From NCBI RefSeq assembly GCF_021390595.1, contig NZ_JAJEJR010000001.1, positions 2,604,001 through 2,668,000 of the forward strand: 64,000 nucleotides of DNA. The letters run 5' to 3'. Origin of the DNA: Paraburkholderia sp. HP33-1 (lineage in GTDB: Bacteria; Pseudomonadota; Gammaproteobacteria; Burkholderiales; Burkholderiaceae). Shown here piece after piece: positions 6,950 to 17,307 of this stretch. Below the pieces are notes generated by a model that was not told the origin of the DNA, searched no databases, and was given only the letters and a program-made list of their open reading frames with translations. The position numbers were made by a program, and so were the translations under genes. Position 1 is the first letter of the stretch, and each line of letters starts with the position of its first letter.

Positions 6950-9310
6950 TCAGTAATCCGCCCGCTCGCGATCGATGCGCATGCCGCCTTCGTGGCGGTG
7001 ATGCCCCTCTTCGCTCGGCCGCTCACGCGCGATGCGCATCACATCGAGGTTCGTGCGCACGCGGCGCATCACGTTGGCCAGATGCACGCGGTCGCTAACC
7101 TGAATCACGAAGCGCAGAATCGTGGATTCCTGCGACAGATCTTCGTCCATCGCGATATGGACGATGTTCGCGTCCGCCGACGTGATGTCGGCCGCCACGC
7201 GAGCAAACACGCCCTTGGTGTTCTTGACCAGCACCTTTACCGCGACATCGAACAGACGCCCCGGCTGCGGCGCCCATGCGACGTCGATCCAGCGGCCCGG
7301 ATCGCGCCGGTGAATACGCTGCGCGACCCGGCAGTCGGTAGTGTGGATCGCCATGCCGAGGCCGATGCCGATATAGCCCATGATGTCGTCGCCCGGAATC
7401 GGACGGCAGCATGCGGACAGCTGCACCGACATGCCTTCGGTGCCAGTGATGACGACCGGCGGCGCATGCGGCGTCGAACCGTGCTCGGAGCGCGAACCGT
7501 CGTCGTCGTCGGCGCGCCCGCTCATCAGCACCTCGATGCGCTTGGCCATCACCGCGGCGACGCGCCGGCCGAGGCCGATGTCCGCAAAAATCTCCTGACG
7601 GTTCTTGTTGCCCGTCCACTGCACGAGCTTTTCCCACGCTTCCGGCGTCACGTCCGCCAGCGCGAGGCCGTAGCCCTTCAAGGCCTGATCGACGAGACGC
7701 TCGCCGAGCTGCACCGACTCGTTCAGGCGCATCGTCTTCAGATAATGACGGATCGCCGAGCGTGCCTTGCCGCTGCGCACGAACCCGAGCCATGCGGGGT
7801 TCGGCTTCGAATACGGCGCCGTGATGACCTCGACGATGTCCCCGCTCTTCAGCTCGGTACGCAACGGCAACAGCTCATTGTTGATCTTCACCGCGACGCA
7901 CTGGTTGCCAAGGTCGCTGTGGATCGAATAGGCGAAGTCGAGCGCGGTGGCGCCGCGCGGCAGCGCCATGATCTTCGACTTTGGCGTGAACACGTAGACC
8001 GCGTCCGGGAACAGATCGATCTTCACGTGTTCGAGGAATTCGCTCGAGTCGCCCGCTTCGCTCTGAATGTCGAGCAGCGACTTCAGCCACTGGTGCGCAC
8101 GCTTCTGCACGTCGTTCAGATCCGCGCTGCCGTTCTTGTACAGCCAGTGCGCGGCGACGCCCGCCTCGGCGATCTCATGCATCTTGCGCGTGCGCACCTG
8201 AAACTCGATCGGCGCGCCGAACGGGCCGACGAGCGTGGTGTGCAGCGACTGATAGCCGTTCACCTTCGGGATCGCGATGTAGTCCTTGAACTTGCCCGGC
8301 ACCGGTTTGAAGAGCGCATGTAGCGCGCCGATGCAGGTATAGCACTCGAGCGCACTCTCGACGACTACGCGAAACCCGTACACGTCGAGCACCTGCGAGA
8401 ACGACAGCTGCTTGTCGCGCATCTTCTTGTAGATGCTGAAGATGGTTTTCTCGCGTCCGGTGACTTCGGCGTCGATCTTCGCGTCTGCGATTGCGCGCTG
8501 CACCGATTCGAGAATCTTGCCGACCACCTCGCGACGATTGCCGCGCGCGGCCTTGACGGCTTTTTCGAGCGTCGCGTAACGGTGCGGGTTGAAGTTCGCG
8601 AAGCTCAGGTCCTGCAGCTCGCGATAGGTATTGTTCAGGCCGAGCCGGTGAGCGATGGGTGCGTAAATGTCGAGCGTTTCGCGCGCGACGCGGCGACGTT
8701 TTTCCGGTGGCACCGCGCCGAGCGTGCGCATGTTGTGCAGCCGGTCGGCGAGCTTCACGAGAATCACGCGCACGTCGCGCGCCATCGCGAGCAGCATCTT
8801 GCGGAAGTTCTCCGCCTGCGCTTCCTCGCGATTGCGAAACTCCATCTTGTCCAGCTTGGACAACCCGTCGACCAGTTCCGCGACCTTCGCGCCGAAGCGC
8901 TCGGCGAGCTCCGCCTTGGTCACGCCCTGGTCTTCCATCACGTCGTGCAGGAGCGCCGCCATGATCGCCTGGGCGTCAAGATTCCAGCCCGCGCAGATTT
9001 CCGCGACGGCGACCGGATGCGTGATGTAGGGTTCGCCGCTCTGGCGATACTGGCCGAGGTGGGCTTCGTCGCTGAAGTGGAACGCCGCCTTGATGTCCTT
9101 GATCTCTTCCGGCGGCAGATAGCCGGACAGCGCGGACGTCAGGTTGGCGATGGAGACGACATCATGCCGGCGCGGCTGCACCGGCGTGGCAGTCGGCCCG
9201 AACAGATGGCGAAACGATTGCTCGAGGACCGCGTCGATGTACCTGCGTGCAGACGAGGGCAAGTCGGCGTCGTGGTCCACTTCCGTGGCGGTGGGCGGGG
9301 TAGCACTCAT
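6950..9310 (-). CDS. spoT: Bifunctional (p)ppGpp synthetase/hydrolase SpoT
   Basis: Makes and degrades the alarmone (p)ppGpp in the stringent response. The 786 residues show the full Rel/Spo order. The HD hydrolase domain has HDVMED at 122-127, intact, so hydrolase activity is expected. The synthetase domain includes DVYGFRVVVES and KVNGYQSLHTTLVGPFG. A TGS domain (VYVFTPKSKIMALPRGATALDFAYSIH) follows, then a helical region, a zinc-finger-like segment (SACCRPIPGDDIMGY) and a C-terminal ACT domain. It is last in the run yicC-gmk-rpoZ-spoT, 99 nt after rpoZ; rpoZ-spoT adjacency is conserved in proteobacteria. Confidence 0.96.
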   Translation of the reverse strand: MSATPPTATEVDHDADLPSSARRYIDAVLEQSFRHLFGPTATPVQPRRHDVVSIANLTSALSGYLPPEEIKDIKAAFHFSDEAHLGQYRQSGEPYITHPVAVAEICAGWNLDAQAIMAALLHDVMEDQGVTKAELAERFGAKVAELVDGLSKLDKMEFRNREEAQAENFRKMLLAMARDVRVILVKLADRLHNMRTLGAVPPEKRRRVARETLDIYAPIAHRLGLNNTYRELQDLSFANFNPHRYATLEKAVKAARGNRREVVGKILESVQRAIADAKIDAEVTGREKTIFSIYKKMRDKQLSFSQVLDVYGFRVVVESALECYTCIGALHALFKPVPGKFKDYIAIPKVNGYQSLHTTLVGPFGAPIEFQVRTRKMHEIAEAGVAAHWLYKNGSADLNDVQKRAHQWLKSLLDIQSEAGDSSEFLEHVKIDLFPDAVYVFTPKSKIMALPRGATALDFAYSIHSDLGNQCVAVKINNELLPLRTELKSGDIVEVITAPYSKPNPAWLGFVRSGKARSAIRHYLKTMRLNESVQLGERLVDQALKGYGLALADVTPEAWEKLVQWTGNKNRQEIFADIGLGRRVAAVMAKRIEVLMSGRADDDDGSRSEHGSTPHAPPVVITGTEGMSVQLSACCRPIPGDDIMGYIGIGLGMAIHTTDCRVAQRIHRRDPGRWIDVAWAPQPGRLFDVAVKVLVKNTKGVFARVAADITSADANIVHIAMDEDLSQESTILRFVIQVSDRVHLANVMRRVRTNLDVMRIARERPSEEGHHRHEGGMRIDRERADY

Positions 9311-9409
9311 GGTCGCCTCCGGTAGCGGTCAGGGTTGGACGCGGTTCTGCACGTTGAGCAAACCGGTGTGGCGAATACCGGGTAAGTCGAAAACGAAAAA
9401 ACGTGCGCC

Positions 9410-9613
9410 TTAGACCGGCACCTTCTTCAGCATTTCGACGCCGACCTGACCCGACGCGATTTCACGCAGTGCGAGGACGGTGGGCTTGTCGCGGCTTTCG
9501 ATCTTCGGCGTGTGGCCTTGAGCGAGCTGACGCGCGCGATAGGTTGCGGCAAGCGCGAGTTCGAAACGGTTCGGGATCTGTTTGAGGCAGTCTTCGACGG
9601 TAATGCGGGCCAT
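9410..9613 (-). CDS. rpoZ: RNA polymerase omega subunit
   Basis: A 67-residue protein that assists assembly of beta' into RNA polymerase and forms part of a ppGpp-binding site. [30 protein letters not shown] is the diagnostic conserved half. It lies between gmk and spoT, linking nucleotide metabolism to the stringent response in one run. Confidence 0.96.
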   Translation of the reverse strand: MARITVEDCLKQIPNRFELALAATYRARQLAQGHTPKIESRDKPTVLALREIASGQVGVEMLKKVPV

Positions 9614-9673
9614 GTTGGGTTCCTTCTCAGTATGTTGCTTATTCTACCTTATGTGCCTGACGGCACACCGCGC

Positions 9674-10357
9674 TCAAGCGTGCGGCAGGTGGATGCCGAG
9701 CTGCATGAAAAGCTGCGTGTGACGCGCGTACTGCGACGCGAAGCGCGAACGCGTCGCGCCGACGAGGCACTGCAGTTCTGCGAGCGCGCGATCGAAGTTT
9801 TCGTTGATCACGACGTACTCCGCTTCGGCCGCGTGCGCCATCTCGCCACCCGCCGCGAGCAGGCGTCGCGTGATCACGTTCGGCTCGTCCTGGCCGCGCT
9901 TTTTCAGACGCTCTTCGAGCGCTTCGAGCGACGGCGGCAAAATAAAAATTTCCACCGCATTGTGGAACTGCTTTTTCACCTGCTGCGCACCCTGCCAGTC
10001 GATTTCGAGCAGCACGTCATGGCCGCTTTTCATCTGCTCTTCGATCCACACGCGCGACGTGCCGTAGTAGTTGCCGTGCACTTCCGCGCTTTCGAGGAAC
10101 TCGCCCTCGTCGTGGCGGCGCATGAAATCTTCGACGGTCGTGAAGTGATAGTGCTCGCCGTCCTGCTCCTTCGGACGCGGCGGGCGCGTCGTGTACGAAA
10201 TCGACAGACGGATCGCGTCGTCGCCCGCGAGCAGCGCGTTCACTAGCGTCGACTTGCCCGCGCCCGACGGCGCGACGACCATGAACAGATTGCCGGGATA
10301 AGCGCCGGCGTAGGGATTGCGCGGCGCGCCGGTTTCGCGTGGATGGTGGTCGGTCAT
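9674..10357 (-). CDS. gmk: Guanylate kinase
   Basis: Phosphorylates GMP to GDP with ATP. The P-loop APSGAGKST lies at about residues 29-37, followed by the GMP-binding [21 protein letters not shown] segment in split form (SYTTR, GEHYHF) and the lid region. It is 227 residues, slightly longer than the ~207 norm because of an N-terminal extension (about 20 residues rich in Pro/Asn). It is 19 nt from yicC, in the same operon. Confidence 0.96.
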   Translation of the reverse strand: MTDHHPRETGAPRNPYAGAYPGNLFMVVAPSGAGKSTLVNALLAGDDAIRLSISYTTRPPRPKEQDGEHYHFTTVEDFMRRHDEGEFLESAEVHGNYYGTSRVWIEEQMKSGHDVLLEIDWQGAQQVKKQFHNAVEIFILPPSLEALEERLKKRGQDEPNVITRRLLAAGGEMAHAAEAEYVVINENFDRALAELQCLVGATRSRFASQYARHTQLFMQLGIHLPHA

Positions 10358-10376
10358 GATGTGTAGTGCTCCAGCC

Positions 10377-11300
10377 TTATTCGAGATTCTGTACCTGCTC
10401 GCGCATCTGTTCGATCAGCAGCTTCAGCGTCATCGACGAATCCGCGAGTTCCTTCGCCGCCGCCTTCGAACCGAGCGTGTTCGCTTCGCGGTTCAGCTCC
10501 TGCATCATGAAGTCGAGTCGCTTGCCGACCTTGCCGCCCTTCTCGATCACGTGACGCGTTTCATTCAGATGCGCGGTGAGGCGCGACAGCTCTTCGGCGA
10601 TGTCGATGCGAATGCCGTACATCGTCACTTCCTGGCGGATCCGCTCGTTGATTTCTTCGCGCGACACGATCGTCGCGGCCGCATCCGGCGCGGCGATGCC
10701 GAGCGCTTCCTGCAAACGCTCGACGATCTTCTGCTGATGCCGCGCGATCAGCTCGGGCACGAGCGGCGTGATCTTCGTGACGATGGCTTCCATTTCGGTG
10801 ACGTTGGCGAGCAGCATCGTCGCGAGTTGCGCGCCTTCGCGTGCGCGCACGTCGATCAGGTCCGCGATCGCCTGCTTGCCGCATCCGAGCACCGCGTCGC
10901 GCAGCGTCTCTGGCGCGATCCCGCTTTCGGCGAGCACGCCCGGCCAACGCAGGATTTCGCCGGTGCGCAGACGGCCTGCTTCAGGGAACGCGGCGAGCAC
11001 CGTACGTTCGAGCTGCGCGAGTTGCGAGAGCGCGTCGCGATTGATCGCGCCCGCGTTCGCCGACTGCTCGCTGCGCTGCAGATTCACGCGAATGTCGACC
11101 TTGCCGCGCGACAGCTTGTTCATCAGCATCTCGCGCAGCGTCGGTTCGACCACGCGCACGTCTTCCGGCATGCGGAAATTCAGGTCGAGAAAGCGCGAAT
11201 TCACCGTGCGCAATTCGACCGACACGCTCACGCCGCCAGTGCCCGAGGCCGCCACGAGTTCGCGCGTGGCGCTCGCATAGCCAGTCATGCTGTAGATCAT
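10377..11300 (-). CDS. yicC: YicC family endoribonuclease
   Basis: A 307-residue protein with the family start [11 protein letters not shown] and the C-terminal DUF1732 segment ([19 protein letters not shown]). E. coli YicC is reported as an endoribonuclease affecting sRNA stability. The start is taken at 11300 because the family begins there; an in-frame ATG at 11324 adds eight non-conserved residues. It is first in the run leading into gmk. Confidence 0.9.
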   Translation of the reverse strand: MIYSMTGYASATRELVAASGTGGVSVSVELRTVNSRFLDLNFRMPEDVRVVEPTLREMLMNKLSRGKVDIRVNLQRSEQSANAGAINRDALSQLAQLERTVLAAFPEAGRLRTGEILRWPGVLAESGIAPETLRDAVLGCGKQAIADLIDVRAREGAQLATMLLANVTEMEAIVTKITPLVPELIARHQQKIVERLQEALGIAAPDAAATIVSREEINERIRQEVTMYGIRIDIAEELSRLTAHLNETRHVIEKGGKVGKRLDFMMQELNREANTLGSKAAAKELADSSMTLKLLIEQMREQVQNLE

Positions 11301-11626
11301 CGTATTTCTCGCGATTGCGGCCATGCGTTCGACGATGGCCTAAGAAGCGGGTCGCCCGGCGTGTACGAGACGCGGGGCGGAGAACCGGCATTATCCCATT
11401 TTTGGCGGAGCCATCCGCTCGCGAGCGAGCAGGGATGCGGCCCGGCTCGCAGTTGCATGCTCGCCTTCTGATGCCGCTCGCCGCTGCGATACGCTTCACG
11501 TATTGATGCCGCACTCGTCGCCCGCAACTTTGCGGGTCACCCCTATGGGCAACCGCCCCATCCGATCGGCGGTAAAATTACAGTTTTTCCTCCGCCGTCT
11601 TCCGGCCCATCCCGACCCATTCCGAC
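11301..11626. other. Divergent intergenic region between yicC and rph
   Basis: Should hold the promoters of both divergent operons. I see a short GC-rich inverted repeat (GCTCGC/GCGAGC near 11418-11430) and a GTAAAATT stretch at about 11572 that may be an rph -10 region. No ORF is convincing. Confidence 0.4.
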
Positions 11627-12364
11627 ATGAGCAACGACACCCAACGCCCCAGCGGCCGCCAGCCCAACCAGTTGCGCGACGTGCGCATCACGCGTCACTA
11701 CACGAAGCATGCGGAGGGCTCGGTGCTGGTCGAGTTCGGCGACACCAAGGTCATCTGCACCGCGAGCATCAGCGAGAGCGTGCCGCCTTTTCTGCGCGAC
11801 CGGGGGCAGGGCTGGCTCACCGCGGAATACGGCATGCTGCCGCGCGCCACGCATACGCGCAGCGACCGCGAAGCCGCGCGCGGCAAGCAGACCGGCCGCA
11901 CGCAGGAAATCCAGCGACTCATCGGCCGCGCGCTACGCTCGGTGTTCGATCTCGAGAAGCTCGGCGCGCGCACGCTCAATCTCGACTGCGACGTGATCCA
12001 GGCCGACGGCGGCACGCGCACCGCGAGCATCACCGGCGCGTTCGTCGCCGCGCACGATGCGGTCGCCAGATTGCTCGCGACGGGCCGCATCGAAAGCTCG
12101 CCAATCAACGACTACGTCGCCGCGATTTCGGTTGGCGTGTACGACGGTGTGCCGGTGCTTGACCTCGATTACGACGAAGACTCGCAGTGCGACACCGACA
12201 TGAACGTCGTGATGACGGGCGCGGGCGGCTTCGTCGAGATTCAGGGCACCGCGGAAGGCGTGCCGTTCTCGCGCGGCGAAATGAGTGCGCTGCTCGATCT
12301 CGCGAGCGACGGCATCAGCACGCTGATCGCGAAGCAGAAAGCGGCGCTGGGAGTGCAGCAGTGA
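11627..12364 (+). CDS. rph: Ribonuclease PH
   Basis: A phosphorolytic 3' exonuclease that trims tRNA 3' ends. It is 245 residues, the family length. Conserved segments include [32 protein letters not shown] and the phosphate-binding [12 protein letters not shown], with the catalytic [17 protein letters not shown] acidic cluster. It is the first gene of rph-rdgB-hemW; its TGA overlaps the GTG of rdgB. Confidence 0.97.
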   Translation: MSNDTQRPSGRQPNQLRDVRITRHYTKHAEGSVLVEFGDTKVICTASISESVPPFLRDRGQGWLTAEYGMLPRATHTRSDREAARGKQTGRTQEIQRLIGRALRSVFDLEKLGARTLNLDCDVIQADGGTRTASITGAFVAAHDAVARLLATGRIESSPINDYVAAISVGVYDGVPVLDLDYDEDSQCDTDMNVVMTGAGGFVEIQGTAEGVPFSRGEMSALLDLASDGISTLIAKQKAALGVQQ

Positions 12365-13023
12365 ATGAGGTTCGTCAGTACGGCGGTGTGGGCGACGCGC
12401 ACGGTGCGACGTCGGGCATGCCGTTGAAAAAAGTCGTGCTCGCGTCGAACAACGCGGGCAAGCTGCGCGAATTTGCGGCGCTGCTCGGCTCGGCCGGTAT
12501 CGAGTTGATCGCACAAGGCGAGCTCAATGTGCCGGAAGCGGAAGAGCCGCATCCCACCTTCGTCGAAAACGCGCTGACCAAGGCGCGTCACGCGGCAAAG
12601 CTCACCGGCCTGCCCGCGCTCGCCGACGATTCGGGCCTTTGCGTGCGCGCGCTGCGCGGCGCGCCGGGCGTCTATTCGGCGCGCTTCGCGCAACTCGCCG
12701 GCGGCGAGAAAAGCGACGCGGCGAACAACGCGCGCCTTGTCGCCGAACTGCATGGCGCGAGCGATCGCCGCGGCTATTACTGCTGCGTGCTCGCGCTCGT
12801 GCGTCACGCGGACGATCCCGAACCGCTGATCGCCGAAGGCCGCTGGCATGGCGAAATCCTCGACGCGCCGCGCGGCGAGCATGGTTTCGGCTACGACCCG
12901 TACTTCTATCTGCCGTCGCTGAACGCGAGCGCCGCCGAACTCGAACCGGCGGTCAAGAACGCGAGCAGCCACCGCGCGATCGCGCTGCGACAACTGCTCG
13001 CGCGTCTTTCGGAGGAAGCGTGA
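12361..13023 (+). CDS. rdgB: XTP/dITP diphosphatase (RdgB/HAM1)
   Basis: Removes non-canonical purine nucleotides (XTP, ITP, dITP) from the pool. The HAM1 signature [14 protein letters not shown], the [11 protein letters not shown] motif and the FGYDPYF motif are all present. I chose GTG 12361 because it overlaps the rph stop (GTGA) and has GGAG 7 nt upstream. An internal ATG at 12418 would give a 201-residue protein closer to the family length and cannot be excluded. Confidence 0.92.
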   Translation: MNEVRQYGGVGDAHGATSGMPLKKVVLASNNAGKLREFAALLGSAGIELIAQGELNVPEAEEPHPTFVENALTKARHAAKLTGLPALADDSGLCVRALRGAPGVYSARFAQLAGGEKSDAANNARLVAELHGASDRRGYYCCVLALVRHADDPEPLIAEGRWHGEILDAPRGEHGFGYDPYFYLPSLNASAAELEPAVKNASSHRAIALRQLLARLSEEA

Positions 13024-14249
13024 TTCCGATCCGACCGACGCCGGCGGACATCGGCACGGGTGTCGTCAAGGCGTTCACGTCGCCGGGCAGCATCCGTTTG
13101 ACCTCGCTGCCGCCGCTTGCGCTATACGTGCATTTTCCCTGGTGTGTGCGCAAATGCCCGTATTGCGATTTCAATTCGCACGAGTGGAAAGGCGAAACAT
13201 TCCCCGAGAACGACTACCTCGACGCTTTGCGCGCCGACCTGGAAATGGCGTTGCCACAAATCTGGGGCCGCCAGGTGCATACGGTGTTCATCGGCGGGGG
13301 CACGCCGAGTCTGCTGTCGGCGGCTGGGCTCGATCGCATGCTGTCGGATATTCGCGCGTTGCTACCGCTCGACGCCGACGCGGAAATCACGCTCGAAGCG
13401 AACCCCGGCACGTTCGAAGCCGACAAATTCGCGCAGTTTCGCGCGAGCGGTGTGAACCGCTTGTCGGTGGGCATTCAGAGTTTCAACGAATCGCATCTGA
13501 AGGCGCTCGGCCGCATTCACGATGCGGCGCAGGCGCGCCACGCGGTCGAAGTCGCCGCGACCACGTTCGACAACTTCAACCTCGACCTCATGTTCGCGCT
13601 GCCCGGGCAAACGCTCGCCGAATGCCAGGCCGACGTGGAAACGGCGTTGTCGTTCGCACCGCCGCATCTGTCGCTGTATCACCTGACGCTCGAACCGAAC
13701 ACGTTGTTCGCGAAGTTCCCGCCGGCGTTGCCCGACGACGACGCGTCCGCCGACATGCAGGATTGGATCCATCAGCGCACCGCCGAAGCCGGCTACGAGC
13801 GCTATGAGGTGTCCGCCTATGCGCGGCCGCATCGGCAGAGCAAGCACAATCTGAACTACTGGCGTTTCGGCGACTATCTCGGCATCGGCGCGGGCGCGCA
13901 TACGAAGCTGTCGTTTCCGAATCGCATCGTGCGCCAGGCGCGCTACAAACATCCGACAACCTTCATCGAGCAGGCCAGGGCCGGTGCAGGCGTGCAGGAA
14001 GAGCATGAGGTCGGCCCACGCGATCTGCCGTTCGAGTTCATGCTGAACGCACTGCGCCTGGTGGAGGGATTTCCGGTGCATCGGTTCATCGAACGCACGG
14101 GTTTGTCGATCACGACGATCGAACCGGCATTGCAGGAAGCGGAGCGGCGCAAGCTGATCACCCGCGACCATGAACGGATCGCGCCGACACCGCTCGGCCA
14201 GGCGTTCCTGAACGACCTGCAGGCGCTATTCCTGAAGGATTCGCAGTGA
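13020..14249 (+). CDS. hemW: Radical SAM haem chaperone HemW
   Basis: 409 residues starting at a GTG that overlaps the rdgB stop (GTGA), with GGAGG 4-8 nt upstream. The radical-SAM cluster motif is CVRKCPYC. The fourth Cys that follows in true coproporphyrinogen oxidase HemN (CxxxCxxCxC) is absent here (CPYCDF), which marks HemW. Later motifs include GGGTPSLL and NLDLMFALPGQ. HemW is thought to deliver haem to target proteins rather than oxidise coproporphyrinogen. A separate hemN is present at 46204. Confidence 0.93.
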   Translation: MIPIRPTPADIGTGVVKAFTSPGSIRLTSLPPLALYVHFPWCVRKCPYCDFNSHEWKGETFPENDYLDALRADLEMALPQIWGRQVHTVFIGGGTPSLLSAAGLDRMLSDIRALLPLDADAEITLEANPGTFEADKFAQFRASGVNRLSVGIQSFNESHLKALGRIHDAAQARHAVEVAATTFDNFNLDLMFALPGQTLAECQADVETALSFAPPHLSLYHLTLEPNTLFAKFPPALPDDDASADMQDWIHQRTAEAGYERYEVSAYARPHRQSKHNLNYWRFGDYLGIGAGAHTKLSFPNRIVRQARYKHPTTFIEQARAGAGVQEEHEVGPRDLPFEFMLNALRLVEGFPVHRFIERTGLSITTIEPALQEAERRKLITRDHERIAPTPLGQAFLNDLQALFLKDSQ

Positions 14250-14304
14250 TGGCGAGCGGCCTCTACTCGGCAGCGAGGTCTTTTCAGGTTACAATTCACA
14301 GCTT

Positions 14305-14394
14305 GGAGGTGTGGCCGAGTGGTTTAAGGCACCGGTCTTGAAAACCGGCGAAGGAGCAATCCTTCCGTGAGTTCGAATCTCACCGCCTCCGCCA
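14305..14394 (+). tRNA. tRNA-Ser (anticodon TGA)
   Basis: A 90-nt class II tRNA: acceptor GGAGGTG pairs with CACCTCC-type 3' arm (CGCCTCC). The anticodon stem CCGGT/ACCGG encloses loop CTTGAAA with TGA at 14339-14341. It has a long variable arm (GAAGGAGCAATCCTTC), TTCGAATC in the T loop and encoded GCCA end. Confidence 0.96.
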
Positions 14395-14409
14395 GATTCT
14401 CTGACACTG

Positions 14410-14447
14410 CAAAACCCCGTCGATTCTCATGAACGACGGGGTTTTGT
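14410..14447. terminator. Bidirectional terminator between tRNA-Ser and ridA-like gene
   Basis: CAAAACCCCGTCG pairs with CGACGGGGTTTTG around an 11-nt loop. A/T runs on both sides let it serve tRNA-Ser (plus) and the RidA gene (minus). Confidence 0.85.
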
Positions 14448-14516
14448 ATTTGCGGCTTTGAAAAGCGCCGCAGACGTCCGCGATGGATTGAGGTATTTCG
14501 TCTCCGCCATCACGAG

Positions 14517-14921
14517 CTAAACCACTGCCACCGCCTCAACCTCGATCTTGAACCCATAGTGCAGTTGCGGCACCGGCACGACCGCGCGCGCCGGTTTTGC
14601 ATCGCCAGCCCAGCGCGCATAGATCTGGTTGAAGCTCGCCCAATGCTCGACATCGACGACATACACGCGCACCTGCACCAGTTGCGCGACGCTGCTGCCG
14701 ACGCTTTCGAGCGCCGCCTTCACATTGGCCAGAACCTGTTCAGCCTGCGCGTCGAATGACGCATCGGCGAGCTTCTCGCCTTGCGCATTGATCGGCAATT
14801 GCCCTGACACGAAGACGAAGCCATTCGCAACCGCGACATGACTGTAGTGACCGCCGGGTTGCGCAAGCGCGGCAGGGTTGTCCGTGTGCGGCAAACGTGG
14901 GGCGTGCGTGCTATCGGTCAT
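14517..14921 (-). CDS. RidA/YjgF/Rid family protein
   Basis: A 134-residue Rid-fold protein. True RidA deaminates enamine/imine intermediates of PLP enzymes. Family features seen are YSHVAVANGFVFVSGQLPIN, the trimer-forming QAEQVLANVKAALES helix and the late PVPQLHYGFKIEVEAVAVV. The canonical catalytic Arg of RidA (CxxRxxV context near the end) is not in the usual form: ARAVVPVPQLH carries the Arg, but Cys is missing. It may therefore be a Rid subgroup with altered activity. Monocistronic. Confidence 0.88.
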   Translation of the reverse strand: MTDSTHAPRLPHTDNPAALAQPGGHYSHVAVANGFVFVSGQLPINAQGEKLADASFDAQAEQVLANVKAALESVGSSVAQLVQVRVYVVDVEHWASFNQIYARWAGDAKPARAVVPVPQLHYGFKIEVEAVAVV

Positions 14922-15003
14922 GAACCGCTCCAGAAGTGAAAACCTCGCAGCGGTTTATCACCGTGCCTCATTCAGCACAAGCCCGGGCACGGAGCAGCGT
15001 GCA

Positions 15004-15234
15004 TCACGCGTCCGCCATCTCGAGCTTCTCGCGCGCATCCGCACAACGACGATTCAGATCGCGATGCATCAACTGGCTATCGAGCAAAGCCGAAACATCC
15101 GTCAAACCGTAATCAAAGCGCAAGACGTATTCGATGTCGGTGTAATCGTAATAAGCGCCGCTGTCGGCCAGCCGTTGCGCTTCGGCGAATGCGGCAGGTT
15201 GCCGTTCGCCATTCATCAAGTCTTTGATCGCCAT
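15004..15234 (-). CDS. Hypothetical protein, 76 aa
   Basis: Not recognised. The start at 15234 is chosen for CGGAG placed 8 nt upstream; an in-frame ATG at 15267 lacks an RBS. The product is acidic and soluble (MAIKDLMNGERQPAAFAEAQ, then YYDYTDIEYVL), has no signal peptide and is probably helical. It lies between the RidA and MFS genes on the same strand. Confidence 0.55.
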   Translation of the reverse strand: MAIKDLMNGERQPAAFAEAQRLADSGAYYDYTDIEYVLRFDYGLTDVSALLDSQLMHRDLNRRCADAREKLEMADA

Positions 15235-15411
15235 GATTGCCGCTCCGAGGAACAGTGACTTCATCATAGCAATGCAAACCGCGAAGCACGGTGGTGCGCG
15301 CGCAACACCTGGTGTTTTCCGCAGAGGCGCCCGGTGAACTCACGCGTTGGCCGATGCGCGCAGCCGGGATAGCACAAGCGTCATACGGTTTTCACGCCGT
15401 TTTCACAGCGC

Positions 15412-16632
15412 TCACGCAGCCGCAACCGGCGACTTCGTCGCGTGCCAGCGCATCACGAGCTTGCGTCCGACAAAGCACAGGCAGCCGGCGGCGCCGACCA
15501 CGATACCCATGCCCTTCGGCGTGCCGTCCTGCCACAGTCCGACCGCGAGACTCGACAACGCGCCGAGCGCGAGCTGCACCGCGCCGAACACGGCCGCCGC
15601 AGCGCCCGCATTGACCGGGTAGCGATGCATCAGATCGGTCGTGCAGTTGGCGGACAACACGCCCACGACGCTGACGACGAAGAACAGTCCAAACACGATC
15701 GACCACAAGCCGCCCCACCCGGTCAGCGACACGACGCATACAAACAGCGACGCGACAAAGCTCACGGTCGCCGCGAACGAGATAATCGGCACCGGCCCGA
15801 GCCGGCCGACGAGCCGTGTATTCAGATAGTTGCCCAACATGATGCCGACGATGTTCAACGCGAACAGGAAGCCATAGTGCTGCGCGGACACATGGAAATA
15901 CTCGATGTACACGAACGGCGTCGCCGTGATGTACGCGAACATCGACGCGAACGCCATGCCGCCGCACAGCATGTGCCCCCATGTGACCGGATCGCGCAGC
16001 AGAGCCCCATACGCGCCGAACGACTTCAGCAGCGCCGACTGCGCGCGCATCTCGCGCGGCCACGTCTCCGGCACTTTCAGGAATGCGGTCACCGCGCACA
16101 CGGAACCGAACAGCGTCAGCGCGACGAACACGGCGCGCCAACCGCCCAGCAACAGCAACTGTCCGCCGATCAGCGGCGCGAGCAGCGGGCCGATCGACGT
16201 GACGATCGCGATCATCGACAGCACGCGCGCCGCGTCGCCCGGCTCGTGCGCGTCGCGGGCGATCGCACGCGCGAGCACCGATGCGGCGCCCGCGCCCAAC
16301 GCCTGCAGAAAGCGGAAACCGACCAGTGAGCCGATCGAAAACGACAGCGCGCACGCGATGCTCGCGAGCGCATACATGACGATGCCGCCAAGCAGGATCG
16401 GCCGACGGCCATACGTGTCGGACAGTGGACCATAGAGCAGCATGCCGATCGAGAAGCCGAACATGAAGCTCGTGAGCGTGGATTGCGCGGCGCCCGTGCT
16501 GACCGCGAAGGCCTGCGCGATGGTCGGCAGGCTCGGCAGATACATGTCGATGGAAATCGGCCCGCACGCGGCCAGCGCGCCGAGCAACAGGATCAGCCGG
16601 CCATCTGGCCGGCGTTTGACGACTTGAGACAT
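15412..16632 (-). CDS. Bcr/CflA family multidrug efflux transporter (MFS)
   Basis: An inner-membrane proton-driven exporter, 406 residues with 12 hydrophobic segments. Motifs of the drug:H+ antiporter-1 family are seen: GALAACGPISIDMYLPSLP in TM1 and GPLSDTYGRRPILLGG, the loop 2-3 MFS signature. The start at 16632 (MSQVVKRRPDGR) is chosen because the upstream extension is Arg-rich and unlike a transporter N-terminus. The Bcr/CflA clade exports bicyclomycin, chloramphenicol or sulfonamides in some species; the substrate here is unknown. Monocistronic. Confidence 0.9.
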   Translation of the reverse strand: MSQVVKRRPDGRLILLLGALAACGPISIDMYLPSLPTIAQAFAVSTGAAQSTLTSFMFGFSIGMLLYGPLSDTYGRRPILLGGIVMYALASIACALSFSIGSLVGFRFLQALGAGAASVLARAIARDAHEPGDAARVLSMIAIVTSIGPLLAPLIGGQLLLLGGWRAVFVALTLFGSVCAVTAFLKVPETWPREMRAQSALLKSFGAYGALLRDPVTWGHMLCGGMAFASMFAYITATPFVYIEYFHVSAQHYGFLFALNIVGIMLGNYLNTRLVGRLGPVPIISFAATVSFVASLFVCVVSLTGWGGLWSIVFGLFFVVSVVGVLSANCTTDLMHRYPVNAGAAAAVFGAVQLALGALSSLAVGLWQDGTPKGMGIVVGAAGCLCFVGRKLVMRWHATKSPVAAA

Positions 16633-16848
16633 GGATAATCCGGATGGAACGCCGCGCCGGCAACGGCTGCGCAACGGGCGAAACGGTAACGGCCAGCAGC
16701 TGACGGGCTCGATTGTACGCGACGGTTAACCGGCCGGTTGCGCTCCTAATGCGCTGCGCGGACGTTGCGCGACAGCGCCGCGCGACGCATCCGCCGCCGA
16801 TCGGTTAAGCTGCCGCCTGCCCTTCCCCTGATCCCGTTCGACCCCGCG

Positions 16849-17307
16849 ATGACCGCCTTCCTGCTGATCTGGAGCCCCAAGAAATGGCCGTGGCCTGAGT
16901 TGCCCGACATCGCGAAACGCGTGGCCGCCGGCGAAGCGGTGGCCGACGCCTGGGGCTGCGGCTTCGCGCGCGGCATCCTGCCCGGCGATCGCGTATTCCT
17001 GCATCGCGTCGCGCAGGAGCCGAAAGGTATCTTCGGTTCAGGCTACGTGACGCGCGCCCCCTACGAAGTCCCCGACGCGTCGACCAAACGCGGCTACCGG
17101 CTGTGCATCGACTTCGTCTACGACTGGCTCGTCGATGCGCGCGAGGCGCCGGTCATCACGCGCGATCAGTTGCGGGTGCATCCCTTCTCGGTGCAGACCT
17201 GGGATGCGCAAAGTTCGGGCACGAGCATCAAACCGATCGCCGAAGGCGCGCTGGAGAAGCGCTGGGCCGAATTGACCGGCAAGCGCAAGCCGCCGGCGAT
17301 AACCTGA
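16849..17307 (+). CDS. EVE/PUA-like domain protein
   Basis: A 152-residue protein that starts [18 protein letters not shown]. It contains an aromatic cage-like pattern (W...W...[22 protein letters not shown]) that resembles EVE/PUA-like domains, which can bind modified bases in DNA or RNA. The family assignment is from pattern only. The ATG at 16849 is preferred over the ORF extension upstream, which is non-conserved in character. It lies upstream of hemL with 175 nt between. Confidence 0.6.
   Translation: MTAFLLIWSPKKWPWPELPDIAKRVAAGEAVADAWGCGFARGILPGDRVFLHRVAQEPKGIFGSGYVTRAPYEVPDASTKRGYRLCIDFVYDWLVDAREAPVITRDQLRVHPFSVQTWDAQSSGTSIKPIAEGALEKRWAELTGKRKPPAIT

Noticed and set aside
6992..8323. 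Long plus-strand open frame opposite spoT
   Set aside because: Shadow frame of spoT with skewed Arg/His composition and no RBS.
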